Positions 5,516 through 12,749 of a stretch of DNA of 13,447 bases are shown here, piece after piece; position 1 is the first letter of the stretch, and the number at the start of each line of letters is the position of its first letter. The stretch is from Pseudomonadota bacterium (lineage in GTDB: Bacteria > Pseudomonadota > Alphaproteobacteria > Rhizobiales > Xanthobacteraceae). The DNA lies in assembly GCA_023387695.1 (NCBI GenBank), contig JAEWHT010000322.1, positions 1 through 13,447 of the forward strand, in the 5' to 3' direction. The notes beneath the pieces were generated by a model. It did no database searches and had not been told where the DNA came from. It saw nothing but the letters and a program-made list of their open reading frames with translations. The translations under genes were made by a program, and so were the position numbers.

Positions 5516-7000
5516 ATGTCTGTTGCATATGACTTTGCTCATTCGCCGGCCACCGAATTCATGGCCCGGCCGCAGCATCTGCTCATCGACGGCCGCCGTG
5601 TTCCCGCTAGCTCCGGCCGCACCTTCAAATCCCTCAATCCCGCCACCGGGCAGGTCATCGCCACCGTCGCCGAGGGCGGCGAGGCCGATGTCGAGCTCGC
5701 GGTGACCGCAGCCCGCCGCGCCTTCGAAGGCCCGTGGCGAACGATGCGCGCCTCAGAGCGTGGTCAGATCCTGATGCGCTGGGCGGATCTGCTGCGGGCG
5801 CACGCAGACGAGATCATCGAGCTGGAGTCGATCGACGCCGGCAAGCCGATCTCCGCGACGATGCGCCAGGACTTTCCGGCTGCCGTCGACACGCTGACCT
5901 ACTACGCCGGCTGGGCCGACAAGATCAGCGGCGACGTGGTGCCGGTGCGCGACGATGCCTTGACCTACACCATGCGGGAGCCAGTCGGCGTGGTCGCGGC
6001 GATCGTTCCCTGGAATTTTCCGCTGATGATCGGCATGTGGAAGCTGGCGCCGGCACTCGCCTGCGGCTGCACCATCGTGATGAAGCCGGCCGAATTGACC
6101 TCTTTATCCGCGCTGCGCATCGCCGAGCTTGCGCTTGAAGCAGGCCTGCCGAAGGGCGTCTTCAACGTCGTCACCGGCCCGGGCCGCGTCGTCGGCGACG
6201 CGCTGGTCAATCATCCTGATGTCGACAAGGTCACCTTCACCGGCTCGCCGGGCGTGGGACGTGGAATCATGAAGGGCGCGGCCAGCAACTTCAAGCGCGT
6301 CTCGCTCGAGCTTGGCGGCAAGTCGGCCAATGTCATTTTCGACGACGCTGATCTCGAAGCGGCGAGCAAGGCTGCGGCCTCCGGCATCTTCTTCAACGCC
6401 GGCCAGGTCTGCTCCGCCGGCTCGCGCGTGCTGGTGCAGGAGAGGGCCTACGACGAGGTCGTCGAGCGTCTGGCGGCACGCGCCAAGTCGATCAAAATCG
6501 GCGATACGCTCGATCGCAAGACCGCACTCGGCCCCGTCATCTCCGAGAAGCAGATGAAGTCGATCCTCGACTATGTCGAGATCGGCCAGAAGGAGGGCGC
6601 GAGGCTCGTCACCGGTGGCGAGCGGGTCGGTGAGCGCGGCTATTTCATCAGCCCGACGGTGTTCGCCGATGTCGCACACGAGATGCGGATCTCGCAGGAG
6701 GAGATCTTCGGCCCCGTCGTCAGCGTCATCAAGTTCACCGACGAGGCGGATGCTTTACGGATCGCTAACGGCACGGCCTACAGCCTCGCCGCCGGCGTCT
6801 GGAGCCGCGACATCGGCAAGCTGCAGCGGTTCGCCAAGCGGGCGCGCGCCGGCACGGTCTGGATGAACACCTATGGCTACACCGATGTGCGGCTGCCCTG
6901 GGGCGGCGAGCGCGATTCCGGCCTTGGCCGCGAGCACGGCACCGCCGCGCTCGACAATTTCACCGAGCCCAAGGCCGTCTGGATGAATTTGGCCGTCTGA
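5516..7000 (+). CDS. NAD(P)-dependent aldehyde dehydrogenase (betaine/phenylacetaldehyde type)
   Basis: A 494-residue cytosolic aldehyde dehydrogenase with all catalytic features: VPWNFP (164-169), K190 in MKPAE, FTGSP (241-245), E265 in LELGGKSAN, catalytic C299 in GQVCSAGSR, and EEIFGP (395-400). The GGKSAN and CSAGSR forms match the large group containing betaine, phenylacetaldehyde and gamma-aminobutyraldehyde dehydrogenases; substrate not assignable. The AGGAGG site at 5503-5508 is seven bases from the ATG at 5516 and four from the ATG at 5513, so 5516 is preferred. The same frame stays open upstream to 4256, but that stretch is antisense to the fusion regulator. Divergent from that regulator and probably controlled by it. 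A strong terminator follows. It differs in subfamily from the enzyme at 1273-2682, so the two are not recent duplicates. Confidence 0.93.
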   Translation: MSVAYDFAHSPATEFMARPQHLLIDGRRVPASSGRTFKSLNPATGQVIATVAEGGEADVELAVTAARRAFEGPWRTMRASERGQILMRWADLLRAHADEIIELESIDAGKPISATMRQDFPAAVDTLTYYAGWADKISGDVVPVRDDALTYTMREPVGVVAAIVPWNFPLMIGMWKLAPALACGCTIVMKPAELTSLSALRIAELALEAGLPKGVFNVVTGPGRVVGDALVNHPDVDKVTFTGSPGVGRGIMKGAASNFKRVSLELGGKSANVIFDDADLEAASKAAASGIFFNAGQVCSAGSRVLVQERAYDEVVERLAARAKSIKIGDTLDRKTALGPVISEKQMKSILDYVEIGQKEGARLVTGGERVGERGYFISPTVFADVAHEMRISQEEIFGPVVSVIKFTDEADALRIANGTAYSLAAGVWSRDIGKLQRFAKRARAGTVWMNTYGYTDVRLPWGGERDSGLGREHGTAALDNFTEPKAVWMNLAV

Positions 7001-7023
7001 TACCTCCCGAGCGGCCAAACCCT

Positions 7024-7064
7024 GGAGCCCGCCCGACCTGCCCGGTTCGGCGGGCTCCCTTTTT
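7024..7064 (+). terminator. Rho-independent terminator of the second aldehyde dehydrogenase
   Basis: Perfect ten-base stem GGAGCCCGCC / GGCGGGCTCC (7024-7033 and 7049-7058), 15-base loop, then CTTTTT. It starts 23 bases after the stop codon. Confidence 0.9.
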
Positions 7065-7191
7065 CGAGATCGATAAAATTGTCGGCAATCCTCTTAAGTC
7101 CGGCAAACCCTGCGGACAAGAAGCGGATCGCCTTAAACCTCGGCTTGGGAACCAGCATGCATCCTCACGGCAAAAGGGTGGGGCATCAACC

Positions 7192-7455
7192 ATGTCAGTT
7201 CTCAAGGAGGTCGTCGTCGCGGTCGTGGGAGTCTACGCGCTCCTGTTCGCCTGCGACACGTTGTTCGGGGTCGGCGAGACGCGCTTTGACGATTCCTACT
7301 ACAGCGCCAGCTTCTATGCACCGAAGCCGCAGGAATTCCGCTTCGCAGACGGGACCTCGCCTGCAATGCGTGTCAGCGACGCCTTCTCGCAATTCTCGGC
7401 GGTCGAGGCGAAGCCGAACAAGCGCTACTCCTCGCTGACGACGATCATTCGCTAA
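7192..7455 (+). CDS. Small membrane-anchored or exported hypothetical protein
   Basis: 87 residues. An N-terminal hydrophobic segment (about residues 7-24, VVVAVVGVYALLFACDTLFG) acts as a membrane anchor or signal sequence. C21 is in LFAC, a poor lipobox, so lipoprotein status is doubtful. The remainder is polar, with YYSASFYAPK and a basic C-terminus, and is likely periplasmic. I recognise no family. Bases 7065-7191 before it contain no other gene; a weak dyad GTCCG/CGGAC (7098-7117) is present. Its TAA overlaps the TAG of the convergent COG4705 gene within CTAA at 7452-7455. Confidence 0.65.
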   Translation: MSVLKEVVVAVVGVYALLFACDTLFGVGETRFDDSYYSASFYAPKPQEFRFADGTSPAMRVSDAFSQFSAVEAKPNKRYSSLTTIIR

Positions 7456-8243
7456 GCGCGTTCAGCCGCATGGTCGTCGCCCGGATGCCGTCCCGCGCGT
7501 TGCGGGATCAGTAGTAGGCATGCGATCATGAACGCCGCAATCACCGCCGAGGCCAGTGGCCGGCTTAGCGCCAGTCCGCCGTGATCGAGCGGCTTGTCGA
7601 GGAAGTCTCCGACAGTCGCGCCCAGCGGTCGCGTCAGGATGAACGCAGCCCAGAACAGCGTGACGCGAGAGACGCGCGTCCAGAAATACAGCGCGGCGAT
7701 CACGGCAAGCCCCGCTGCGAAGATCAACGCGCCACCGCGATAGCCCATGTCACCGGTGTCGGCGATCCAGTCGCCAAGCGCAGTGCCCAGCGTCTGCGAG
7801 AAGGTAATCGCGCCCCAATAGAAGGCTTCCACCCGCGGTGTGCTGACGCTGTTGACCGAGATCGTGCCTTCGGCACGATACCAGAGGCCGAGCACCAGCA
7901 CGAGGCAGGTGAGGAGCAGCGTCGAGCCGCCGGTGTAGCCGATGCCGAGCGAGCGGTCGGCCAGGTCGGCCATCGTCGTGCCGAAGGTGGTCGAAGCCAC
8001 GATAGTCGCCCAATACAATGCCGGATGAAATTTTTGCGCACGGATTTGCGCTGCGACGAGGACAACCATCGCCGCCAGGAACAGGCATGTGCCCGCGAGG
8101 TAGCCCCAGTTCAGCGTCATCGTGACCGTGTCGCCGCCGGTCTCACCCAGCGTCGTGGCGGCGATCTTGATGATCCAGAAGCCGAGCGTGACTTCGGGGA
8201 CCTTGCTCTCGGTCAGGAGGCTGCTCTTCGTATCGTATTGCAT
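7452..8243 (-). CDS. COG4705 family membrane protein, copy 1
   Basis: 263 residues, eight predicted membrane segments, made of four similar two-helix units. Each unit opens with an aromatic-Trp pair and a T/RxxG...D motif: FWIIKIAATTLGETGGD (about 22-38), YWATIVASTTFGTTMAD, YWGAITFSQTLGTALGD and FWAAFILTRPLGATVGD, each followed by a glycine-containing loop and a hydrophobic helix. The buried acidic residues and pseudo-fourfold repeat suggest a transport or channel role, but the family is uncharacterised to my knowledge. The start at 8243 is chosen for GAGG five bases upstream and because it aligns with the paralogue (QYxxxS...KVPEV); an open frame continues to 8399 but overlaps the upstream gene. 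Last gene of the three-gene operon facing the two-component system. Confidence 0.85.
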   Translation of the reverse strand: MQYDTKSSLLTESKVPEVTLGFWIIKIAATTLGETGGDTVTMTLNWGYLAGTCLFLAAMVVLVAAQIRAQKFHPALYWATIVASTTFGTTMADLADRSLGIGYTGGSTLLLTCLVLVLGLWYRAEGTISVNSVSTPRVEAFYWGAITFSQTLGTALGDWIADTGDMGYRGGALIFAAGLAVIAALYFWTRVSRVTLFWAAFILTRPLGATVGDFLDKPLDHGGLALSRPLASAVIAAFMIACLLLIPQRAGRHPGDDHAAERA

Positions 8244-8298
8244 GGTGTCCTCATTGCTGCGCCAGCCACGAATCATTGTTCGCGGCTGGCGGGGAGCG

Positions 8299-8700
8299 TC
8301 ACGCCTTGGTGACGTTGTCCATGATCGCCAGCAGGTCGGTGATCGCCTGCTTGCACTTTGCGGCATCCGGCGTGCCCGCACGCAACGCCTCCAGCGCACG
8401 GTCGATGGCCTTGTCGACGGTGTGCCAGTCGGCTGCCGCGCGCGGCTTTAACCCGGCTTCGGCCTCGTCCCACTTGGTCTCGAGGTCCTTGATCCTTGTC
8501 TTGGCGCCGGGTAGGTCGCCCTTGTCGATCAACCCGGCAACATCGACGACGATGCTGCGGAACGTCGTGAGGTCGCCGAGCTTTGCGGTCGCTGCTTCCG
8601 CGAGCGGCACGAATGTGAAGTGCTGGCTTGCATGCATGTTGGGTTCGGCCGTGAAGGTCGTCACGAGGCAAACGGCGAGGGAGGGAATGAGTTTCATCAT
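8299..8700 (-). CDS. Exported helical protein of unknown function between COG4705 genes
   Basis: 133 residues. Begins MMKLIPSLAVCLVTTFT, a signal peptide with cleavage uncertain. The mature part is mostly charged amphipathic helix: IDKGDLPGAKTRIKDLETKW, then AAADWHTVDKAIDRALEALR and a final helix with KCKQAITDLLAIMDNV. A four-helix bundle in the periplasm is plausible. No CxxCH haem motif or metal-binding cluster is visible. AGGAG lies seven bases before the first ATG (8700); the second ATG (8697) is also possible. It is separated by 42 and 55 bases from the two COG4705 genes, all on the minus strand, so it is probably an accessory or ligand-handling partner of these membrane proteins. Family not recognised. 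Confidence 0.78.
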   Translation of the reverse strand: MMKLIPSLAVCLVTTFTAEPNMHASQHFTFVPLAEAATAKLGDLTTFRSIVVDVAGLIDKGDLPGAKTRIKDLETKWDEAEAGLKPRAAADWHTVDKAIDRALEALRAGTPDAAKCKQAITDLLAIMDNVTKA

Positions 8701-8742
8701 TTGGTTTCTCCTGGTGAGATGAGTTGACGTCTGGGATCGGCG

Positions 8743-9525
8743 TTATTGGGCCGGATCGGTCCGGCGCGCGCCGTCGCCTTCGAACGTCACCCAGGCGACG
8801 AGGCCGACGATGACGGTCAGGAAGACGATGCTGGTCTGGATCGTGCCGAGGCCGATGCCGCCATACTCGCGCGACTGCGAGAGCAGATCGCCAAGCGAAG
8901 CACCGAGCGGGCGGGTGAGGATGTAGGCGAGCCAGAAGGTGAGGACCGGATTGCCGCCCATGTAGTAGGAGAGGGCTACCGCCACGATCAGCGCGCTGAA
9001 GGCGACAACGCCGAGTTGGAAGCCGATTCCAAGCGCTTCGGTTGCGAGATCCCCGGCTGCGGTGCCGAGCGCGAAAGTGAAGAGGATCGCCGTCCAGTAG
9101 AACAGTTCACGCCGTGTCGTGACGATACTGTGGATCGACAGCGTGCGTTCAACGCCGAACCAGACTGCAAAGGTCGCCGCGAGCGCGCAGGCGAAGGCGG
9201 CGGTGCTGACGTAGAGGCTGATCTCGAGCTTGTCGGTCAGGAGATCCGTAAGCTGCGTGCCGACGACGCTGACAAGGACAACGGTAAGCCAGTAGATCCA
9301 TGGCACGTAGGCGCGACGACCGAGTTGCAGCAGCAACACGGCAATCAGCAATCCGGTCATGCAAAGTGCGGTTCGGCCGGCGCCGAGACCGACATGGACC
9401 GCCAGATAGTCGGCGCCGGTCTCGCCGACCGTTGTTGAGAGGATCTTGATGACCCAGAAGATCGCGGTCACTTCCGGAACCTTGTTCGGCATCCGTATTG
9501 CGCCAGAGCCTGAATATTGCGACAC
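8743..9525 (-). CDS. COG4705 family membrane protein, copy 2
   Basis: 260 residues, eight predicted membrane segments. It carries the same four units as the copy at 7452-8243: FWVIKILSTTVGETGAD, YWLTVVLVSVVGTQLTD, YWTAILFTFALGTAAGD and FWLAYILTRPLGASLGD. The last unit (ILTRPLGAxxGD) is most conserved between the two copies, while connecting helices have diverged, so the duplication is old. GTG at 9525 is chosen because GGGAG lies eight bases upstream and the N-terminus (SQYSGSGA...KVPEV) then aligns with the paralogue; TTG at 9540 and ATG at 9492 are alternatives. First gene of the operon, divergent from the response regulator, with CTTAGG-type boxes between them. A heteromeric complex of the two copies is possible. 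Confidence 0.85.
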   Translation of the reverse strand: MSQYSGSGAIRMPNKVPEVTAIFWVIKILSTTVGETGADYLAVHVGLGAGRTALCMTGLLIAVLLLQLGRRAYVPWIYWLTVVLVSVVGTQLTDLLTDKLEISLYVSTAAFACALAATFAVWFGVERTLSIHSIVTTRRELFYWTAILFTFALGTAAGDLATEALGIGFQLGVVAFSALIVAVALSYYMGGNPVLTFWLAYILTRPLGASLGDLLSQSREYGGIGLGTIQTSIVFLTVIVGLVAWVTFEGDGARRTDPAQ

Positions 9526-9571
9526 GCCCAAATCTCCCAAAGCCGAAGCGATGTCGGACCGTCGCGCGGCG

Positions 9572-9590
9572 GACTTAGGCCCGACTTAGG
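9572..9590 (+). promoter_or_regulatory. Response-regulator box A: tandem GACTTAGG, 11-base period
   Basis: GACTTAGG occurs at 9572-9579 and again at 9583-9590, i.e. CTTAGG-N5-CTTAGG. This is the geometry of OmpR-family sites and resembles the PmrA/QseB box CTTAA-N5-CTTAA. Read rightwards it could drive the two-component genes, with a weak -10 (TGATAG, 9605-9610). Confidence 0.7.
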
Positions 9591-9646
9591 AACGAGAAAT
9601 TTCCTGATAGCGTGACGTTCGCCGCAATTTGGGCCTGCTGGCATTT

Positions 9647-9665
9647 CCTAAGTCAGGGCTAAGTC
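9647..9665 (-). promoter_or_regulatory. Response-regulator box B: mirror-image tandem site
   Basis: CCTAAGTC (9647-9654) and GCTAAGTC (9658-9665) are the reverse complement of box A with one change and the same 11-base period. On the minus strand this reads CTTAGC-N5-CTTAGG. It could drive the COG4705 operon leftwards. Boxes A and B are symmetric about base 9618-9619. Confidence 0.7.
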
Positions 9666-9719
9666 ACGGTGGACAGGATGAGACGGCCGGATGGTCCGGC
9701 AATGCGTGAAGGATCGGCT

Positions 9720-10379
9720 TTGCGGGTTTTGTTAATCGAGGACGACAGGATGGTCGGCGCTGCCGTCGAGCAGGCGCTGAAGGATGCTGCCTACGCTGTC
9801 GACTGGGTCCGAGACGGTGAGACCGCGCTGCTTGCTGTGCAAAGTGAATCCTACGAAGTGCTGCTGCTTGACCTTGGTCTGCCGAATGCGGATGGCCGTG
9901 ACATCCTGCGGCGCTTGCGCGCGGATGGGCGCAAACTTCCCATTATCGTCGTGACGGCGAGGGATGCCATCGATGACAGGATCGAGGGCCTCGATCTCGG
10001 CGCCGACGACTACCTCGTCAAGCCATTCGAGATCCGCGAATTGCTGGCGCGGATGCGCGCGGTTACGCGCCGCGAAGCCGGCGGTGCGCCGCCGCTGCTC
10101 GGCAACGGAATGCTTCGTCTGGACCCCGCAAGCCGGGAGGCCTCCTACCTGACGAAATCCGCCGTGCTGACCGCGCGCGAATTCGCGTTGCTTCAGGCGC
10201 TTCTGGCGCGGCCCGGCACGATCCTCTCGCGCAGTGAGTTGGAGCGACGGTTGTATGGCTGGAACGAGGAGGTCGCGAGCAACGCGATCGAGTTCCTGAT
10301 CCATGCTGTGCGGAAGAAACTGGGTGCGGATGCGATCCGCAACGTGCGTGGCGTCGGCTGGATGGTGGACCGCCCATGA
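9720..10379 (+). CDS. OmpR-family response regulator (PmrA/QseB-like)
   Basis: 219 residues from TTG at 9720. The receiver domain has acidic pocket IEDD (7-10), phosphoacceptor D51 in LLLDLGLP, T/S switch in VTARD, and K101 in VKPFE. The C-terminal OmpR/PhoB winged helix includes LTAREFALLQALLARPG and the recognition helix with SNAIEFLIHAVRKKLG, ending GVGWMV. The TTG start is preferred because AAGGA (9709-9713) sits six bases upstream and residue numbers then match PmrA/QseB (D51); GTG 9669, ATG 9678 and ATG 9702 are in-frame alternatives. Overlaps the kinase by ATGA. It probably binds boxes A and B, activating itself and the divergent COG4705 operon when phosphorylated. Confidence 0.93.
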   Translation: MRVLLIEDDRMVGAAVEQALKDAAYAVDWVRDGETALLAVQSESYEVLLLDLGLPNADGRDILRRLRADGRKLPIIVVTARDAIDDRIEGLDLGADDYLVKPFEIRELLARMRAVTRREAGGAPPLLGNGMLRLDPASREASYLTKSAVLTAREFALLQALLARPGTILSRSELERRLYGWNEEVASNAIEFLIHAVRKKLGADAIRNVRGVGWMVDRP

Positions 10380-11668
10380 TCAGGTCCTTGCGGGGCCGTC
10401 TCTTCGCCGGTCTCACCGCGATCATCCTGCTGACGGGACTGGTCGGTGGCTTGCTCGCGCATCGCTGGGCGTTCAACGAAGCCATCGAGATGCAGGACTC
10501 CATCCTGATCCAGATCGCGGGTCTCGTACAGTCGGGCAGCCTCACCGGTGGCCGGGAGCTGCACGGCGTCGATGCGGACGCCGAGGTGTGGCTGATCGAC
10601 CAGGCATCCGAGGCGGACGCGAAGCTTTGGAGTCTCAAGGACGGCCTCGCGCTGGCGACGCGAAAGGGGCAGCCGATCCGCGTGTTGCTACGAACGCGGC
10701 CTGACGGGACAAGGTTCGCGGTGGCGCAGCGCACTTCAGTGCGTGACGAGATCGCGAGCGACATGGCGTACCGCACAGTGCTGCCGATCGCCGCACTCAT
10801 TCCATGCCTGCTGTTGGTGACTGCCATCGTGATCGCGCGCTCGCTGCGGCCGATGGTGCGCCTCGCCAAGGATGTCGATAGCCGTCGCACCGACGACATG
10901 ACACCGCTCCCGGCCGCGCAGATGCCCAGCGAATTGCATCCCTTCATCGGCTCGATCAACGGACTGTTGCAGCGGACGCGTCTGCTGATGGACCAGCAGC
11001 GTCGCTTCGTTGCTGACGCGGCGCACGAGCTGCGCACGCCGATCACGGCGCTGAGCCTGCAGGCCGAGAATCTCGGATCCGTCGAGTTACCCACTGGTGC
11101 GCGCGACCGCGTCGCGGCGCTCCGGCAAGGCATCGGCCGAACCAGGCATCTTCTGGAGCAGTTGCTTGCGCTCGCAAGGCAGGATGCGGGGCAGGCCGAT
11201 GCTGCGACGATGCCTGTCGTGAAGCTGGACGACGTTGCGAAGGAGGTTGTTGCGGAGCTGTTACCCGAGGCAGCCAGTCGGGGCATCGATCTCGGTTTTG
11301 CACGCGTCGAGCAGGCGGCTGTCCGCGGCGAGGTCGTGATGCTTGCCGCCATGTTCCGCAATCTTCTCGACAATGCGCTCCGCTTCACGCCGCAGGGCGG
11401 CCGGATCGATGCGCTTGTCTATCGGGAGAGCGACATGGCAATCTTGGAGGTCAGGGATAGCGGACCCGGCGTTGCGCCAGATGAGATCGGTCGGATCTTC
11501 GAGCCGTTCTTTCGCGGCCAACGTCCAGAAGGGGACGGCGTCGGGCTCGGCCTGTCGATCGTCAAGCGGATCGTCGATCGGCTGGGTGGATCGATTGAGA
11601 CAGTGAAAATTGTCGAAGGGCGAACCGGACTGCACATTCGGGTGAAATTGCCGGCGGTCGCCGCCTGA
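10376..11668 (+). CDS. Sensor histidine kinase of the two-component system
   Basis: 430 residues, inner membrane. TM1 about 10-28, a short periplasmic sensing region (about 30-132, many acidic residues), TM2 about 134-156, HAMP linker, HisKA domain with H217 in ADAAHELRTPI, and HATPase domain with N-box FRNLLDNALRF (N329, N333), G1 DSGPG (from D361) and G2 GLGLSIVKR (390-398). The layout matches QseC/PmrB-type kinases. The signal is unknown: the sensing region is short and shows no known ligand-binding motif; acidic clusters could bind metal cations or cationic compounds. Translationally coupled to the regulator. Its TGA and that of the convergent hydrolase lie in the palindrome TGACGTCA (11666-11673). 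Confidence 0.94.
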   Translation: MIRSLRGRLFAGLTAIILLTGLVGGLLAHRWAFNEAIEMQDSILIQIAGLVQSGSLTGGRELHGVDADAEVWLIDQASEADAKLWSLKDGLALATRKGQPIRVLLRTRPDGTRFAVAQRTSVRDEIASDMAYRTVLPIAALIPCLLLVTAIVIARSLRPMVRLAKDVDSRRTDDMTPLPAAQMPSELHPFIGSINGLLQRTRLLMDQQRRFVADAAHELRTPITALSLQAENLGSVELPTGARDRVAALRQGIGRTRHLLEQLLALARQDAGQADAATMPVVKLDDVAKEVVAELLPEAASRGIDLGFARVEQAAVRGEVVMLAAMFRNLLDNALRFTPQGGRIDALVYRESDMAILEVRDSGPGVAPDEIGRIFEPFFRGQRPEGDGVGLGLSIVKRIVDRLGGSIETVKIVEGRTGLHIRVKLPAVAA

Positions 11669-11670
11669 CG

Positions 11671-12567
11671 TCACTCGCCCTGGATCCATTCCGCCACGCC
11701 GCGCCACAGCGTGTCGCGGTGGTCGGGACGGAAGAAGCCGAAATGGCCGATCGCCTTGGCGCCGACATCGGAGGGTTTCACCGTCAGGATCTCCGGCTTG
11801 ATCGCGGTGAATCCATTCGTCAGCAGTTCGACCGCAGGCCGCGTCGCCCAGGGATCGTCGGAGAAGCAGAGCGCGCGCATCTCGCCCTTGAACTTCGCGA
11901 AGTTTTCCAGCGCCGGTAATTTGGAGTCAAAGAGATAGCGCGGGCTGGAGACCCAATCGGCCCATTGCAGGAAGACGCCCTTGGGCAGATCTTCGCCGAT
12001 GCCGGCCCAGCCCGGAGCGTAGCCGAGCGCGTGGACCAGCGGCACGCCGAGAAAATTCATGAAGGCGAAAACGCGGTACTTCTCCGGCGACGTCATCAGC
12101 CGCCATGTCGCGGCCTGCGAGGCCACGAACGCCGCGCGCGAGATCTCGCTGTTGTTCTCGATCAACCCGAGCGCCTGGCCGCCGTAGGAGTGGCCGACAT
12201 AGGCAAGGGGCAGGGTGTTGTAGCGCTCGCGCATCCAGCGCACCGCGGCGGTGACGTCTTGCGCGGCCCAGTCCGACATCGAGGCCTTGAAGCCGACCAG
12301 CGATTTCGGCTGGTTGTAGCCGACCATTGCCGGCTGCCGGGAGTCGCCGATGCCGCGATAATCATATGTGAGAACCGCGCAGCCGCGATGGGCGAGGTAC
12401 GAGGCGAAGCCCTTGTAGATCTTGCGCTGGACGGCGGTTGCCGAATTGATCAGGACGGCATGGCGCTTGGCGCCGCGCGGCAGGAACAGGGTGCCGGTCA
12501 GCGCATACCCGTCGGTCGCCGGGAAGCTGATCTCGTCGATGAATACGTCGTCCAGTGGCGCGTCCAT
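11671..12567 (-). CDS. Alpha/beta-hydrolase fold protein
   Basis: 298 residues, cytosolic. Nucleophile elbow GHSYGG with S127, preceded by the oxyanion/dyad-type region YDYRGIGDSR (68-77); candidate acid D237 or D238 (FSDDPW) and catalytic H275 in GHFGFFRP. It resembles the COG4757-type predicted hydrolases; the substrate (ester, lactone or acyl compound) is unknown. The start at 12567 (MDAPLDDVFIDEISFPATDG) gives a compact N-terminus ahead of the first strand; an ATG at 12645 would add 26 residues of non-conserved-looking sequence. Ribosome sites are weak at both. It is monocistronic within the window and convergent with the kinase with only two bases between stops, so the two transcripts probably overlap. 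Confidence 0.85.
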   Translation of the reverse strand: MDAPLDDVFIDEISFPATDGYALTGTLFLPRGAKRHAVLINSATAVQRKIYKGFASYLAHRGCAVLTYDYRGIGDSRQPAMVGYNQPKSLVGFKASMSDWAAQDVTAAVRWMRERYNTLPLAYVGHSYGGQALGLIENNSEISRAAFVASQAATWRLMTSPEKYRVFAFMNFLGVPLVHALGYAPGWAGIGEDLPKGVFLQWADWVSSPRYLFDSKLPALENFAKFKGEMRALCFSDDPWATRPAVELLTNGFTAIKPEILTVKPSDVGAKAIGHFGFFRPDHRDTLWRGVAEWIQGE

Positions 12568-12663
12568 GGATGGAAGGTGTCTTGCCGGTTTCCTCTGCGA
12601 TCCCCTAGCAAATGCGAATTCGGCTTTGCCCGCAAGGGTTTGCATTGCGAAACGGATTTACAA

Positions 12664-12681
12664 CTGGCGGTGTCGCGCCAG
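12664..12681 (+). repeat. Inverted repeat in the DAHP synthase upstream region
   Basis: CTGGCG-N6-CGCCAG, perfect six-base arms. It lies just before a possible -10 (TATAAG, 12688-12693), so it may be an operator rather than an RNA structure. No matching -35 was convincing. Confidence 0.35.
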
Positions 12682-12702
12682 CCTGTGTATAAGGCGGCCC
12701 TC

Positions 12703-12730
12703 GCAACCCACAGATCAGGTTGCACTTTTT
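12703..12730 (+). promoter_or_regulatory. Attenuator-like hairpin in the DAHP synthase leader
   Basis: GCAACC-N9-GGTTGC (12703-12723) followed by AC and five Ts (12726-12730), 19 bases before the start codon. The stem is short (six pairs) for an efficient terminator. No leader-peptide ORF with aromatic codons was seen, so any attenuation would use another mechanism. Confidence 0.4.
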
Positions 12731-12749
12731 GCTTCACGGAGAGATTGCG

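Noticed and set aside
7098..7117. Dyad GTCCG/CGGAC before the small membrane protein gene
   Set aside because: Only five base pairs with a long loop; expected by chance in GC-rich sequence.
8244..8399. N-terminal extension of COG4705 copy 1
   Set aside because: It overlaps the coding end of the exported-protein gene, is not present in the paralogue, and a GAGG site precedes the ATG at 8243.
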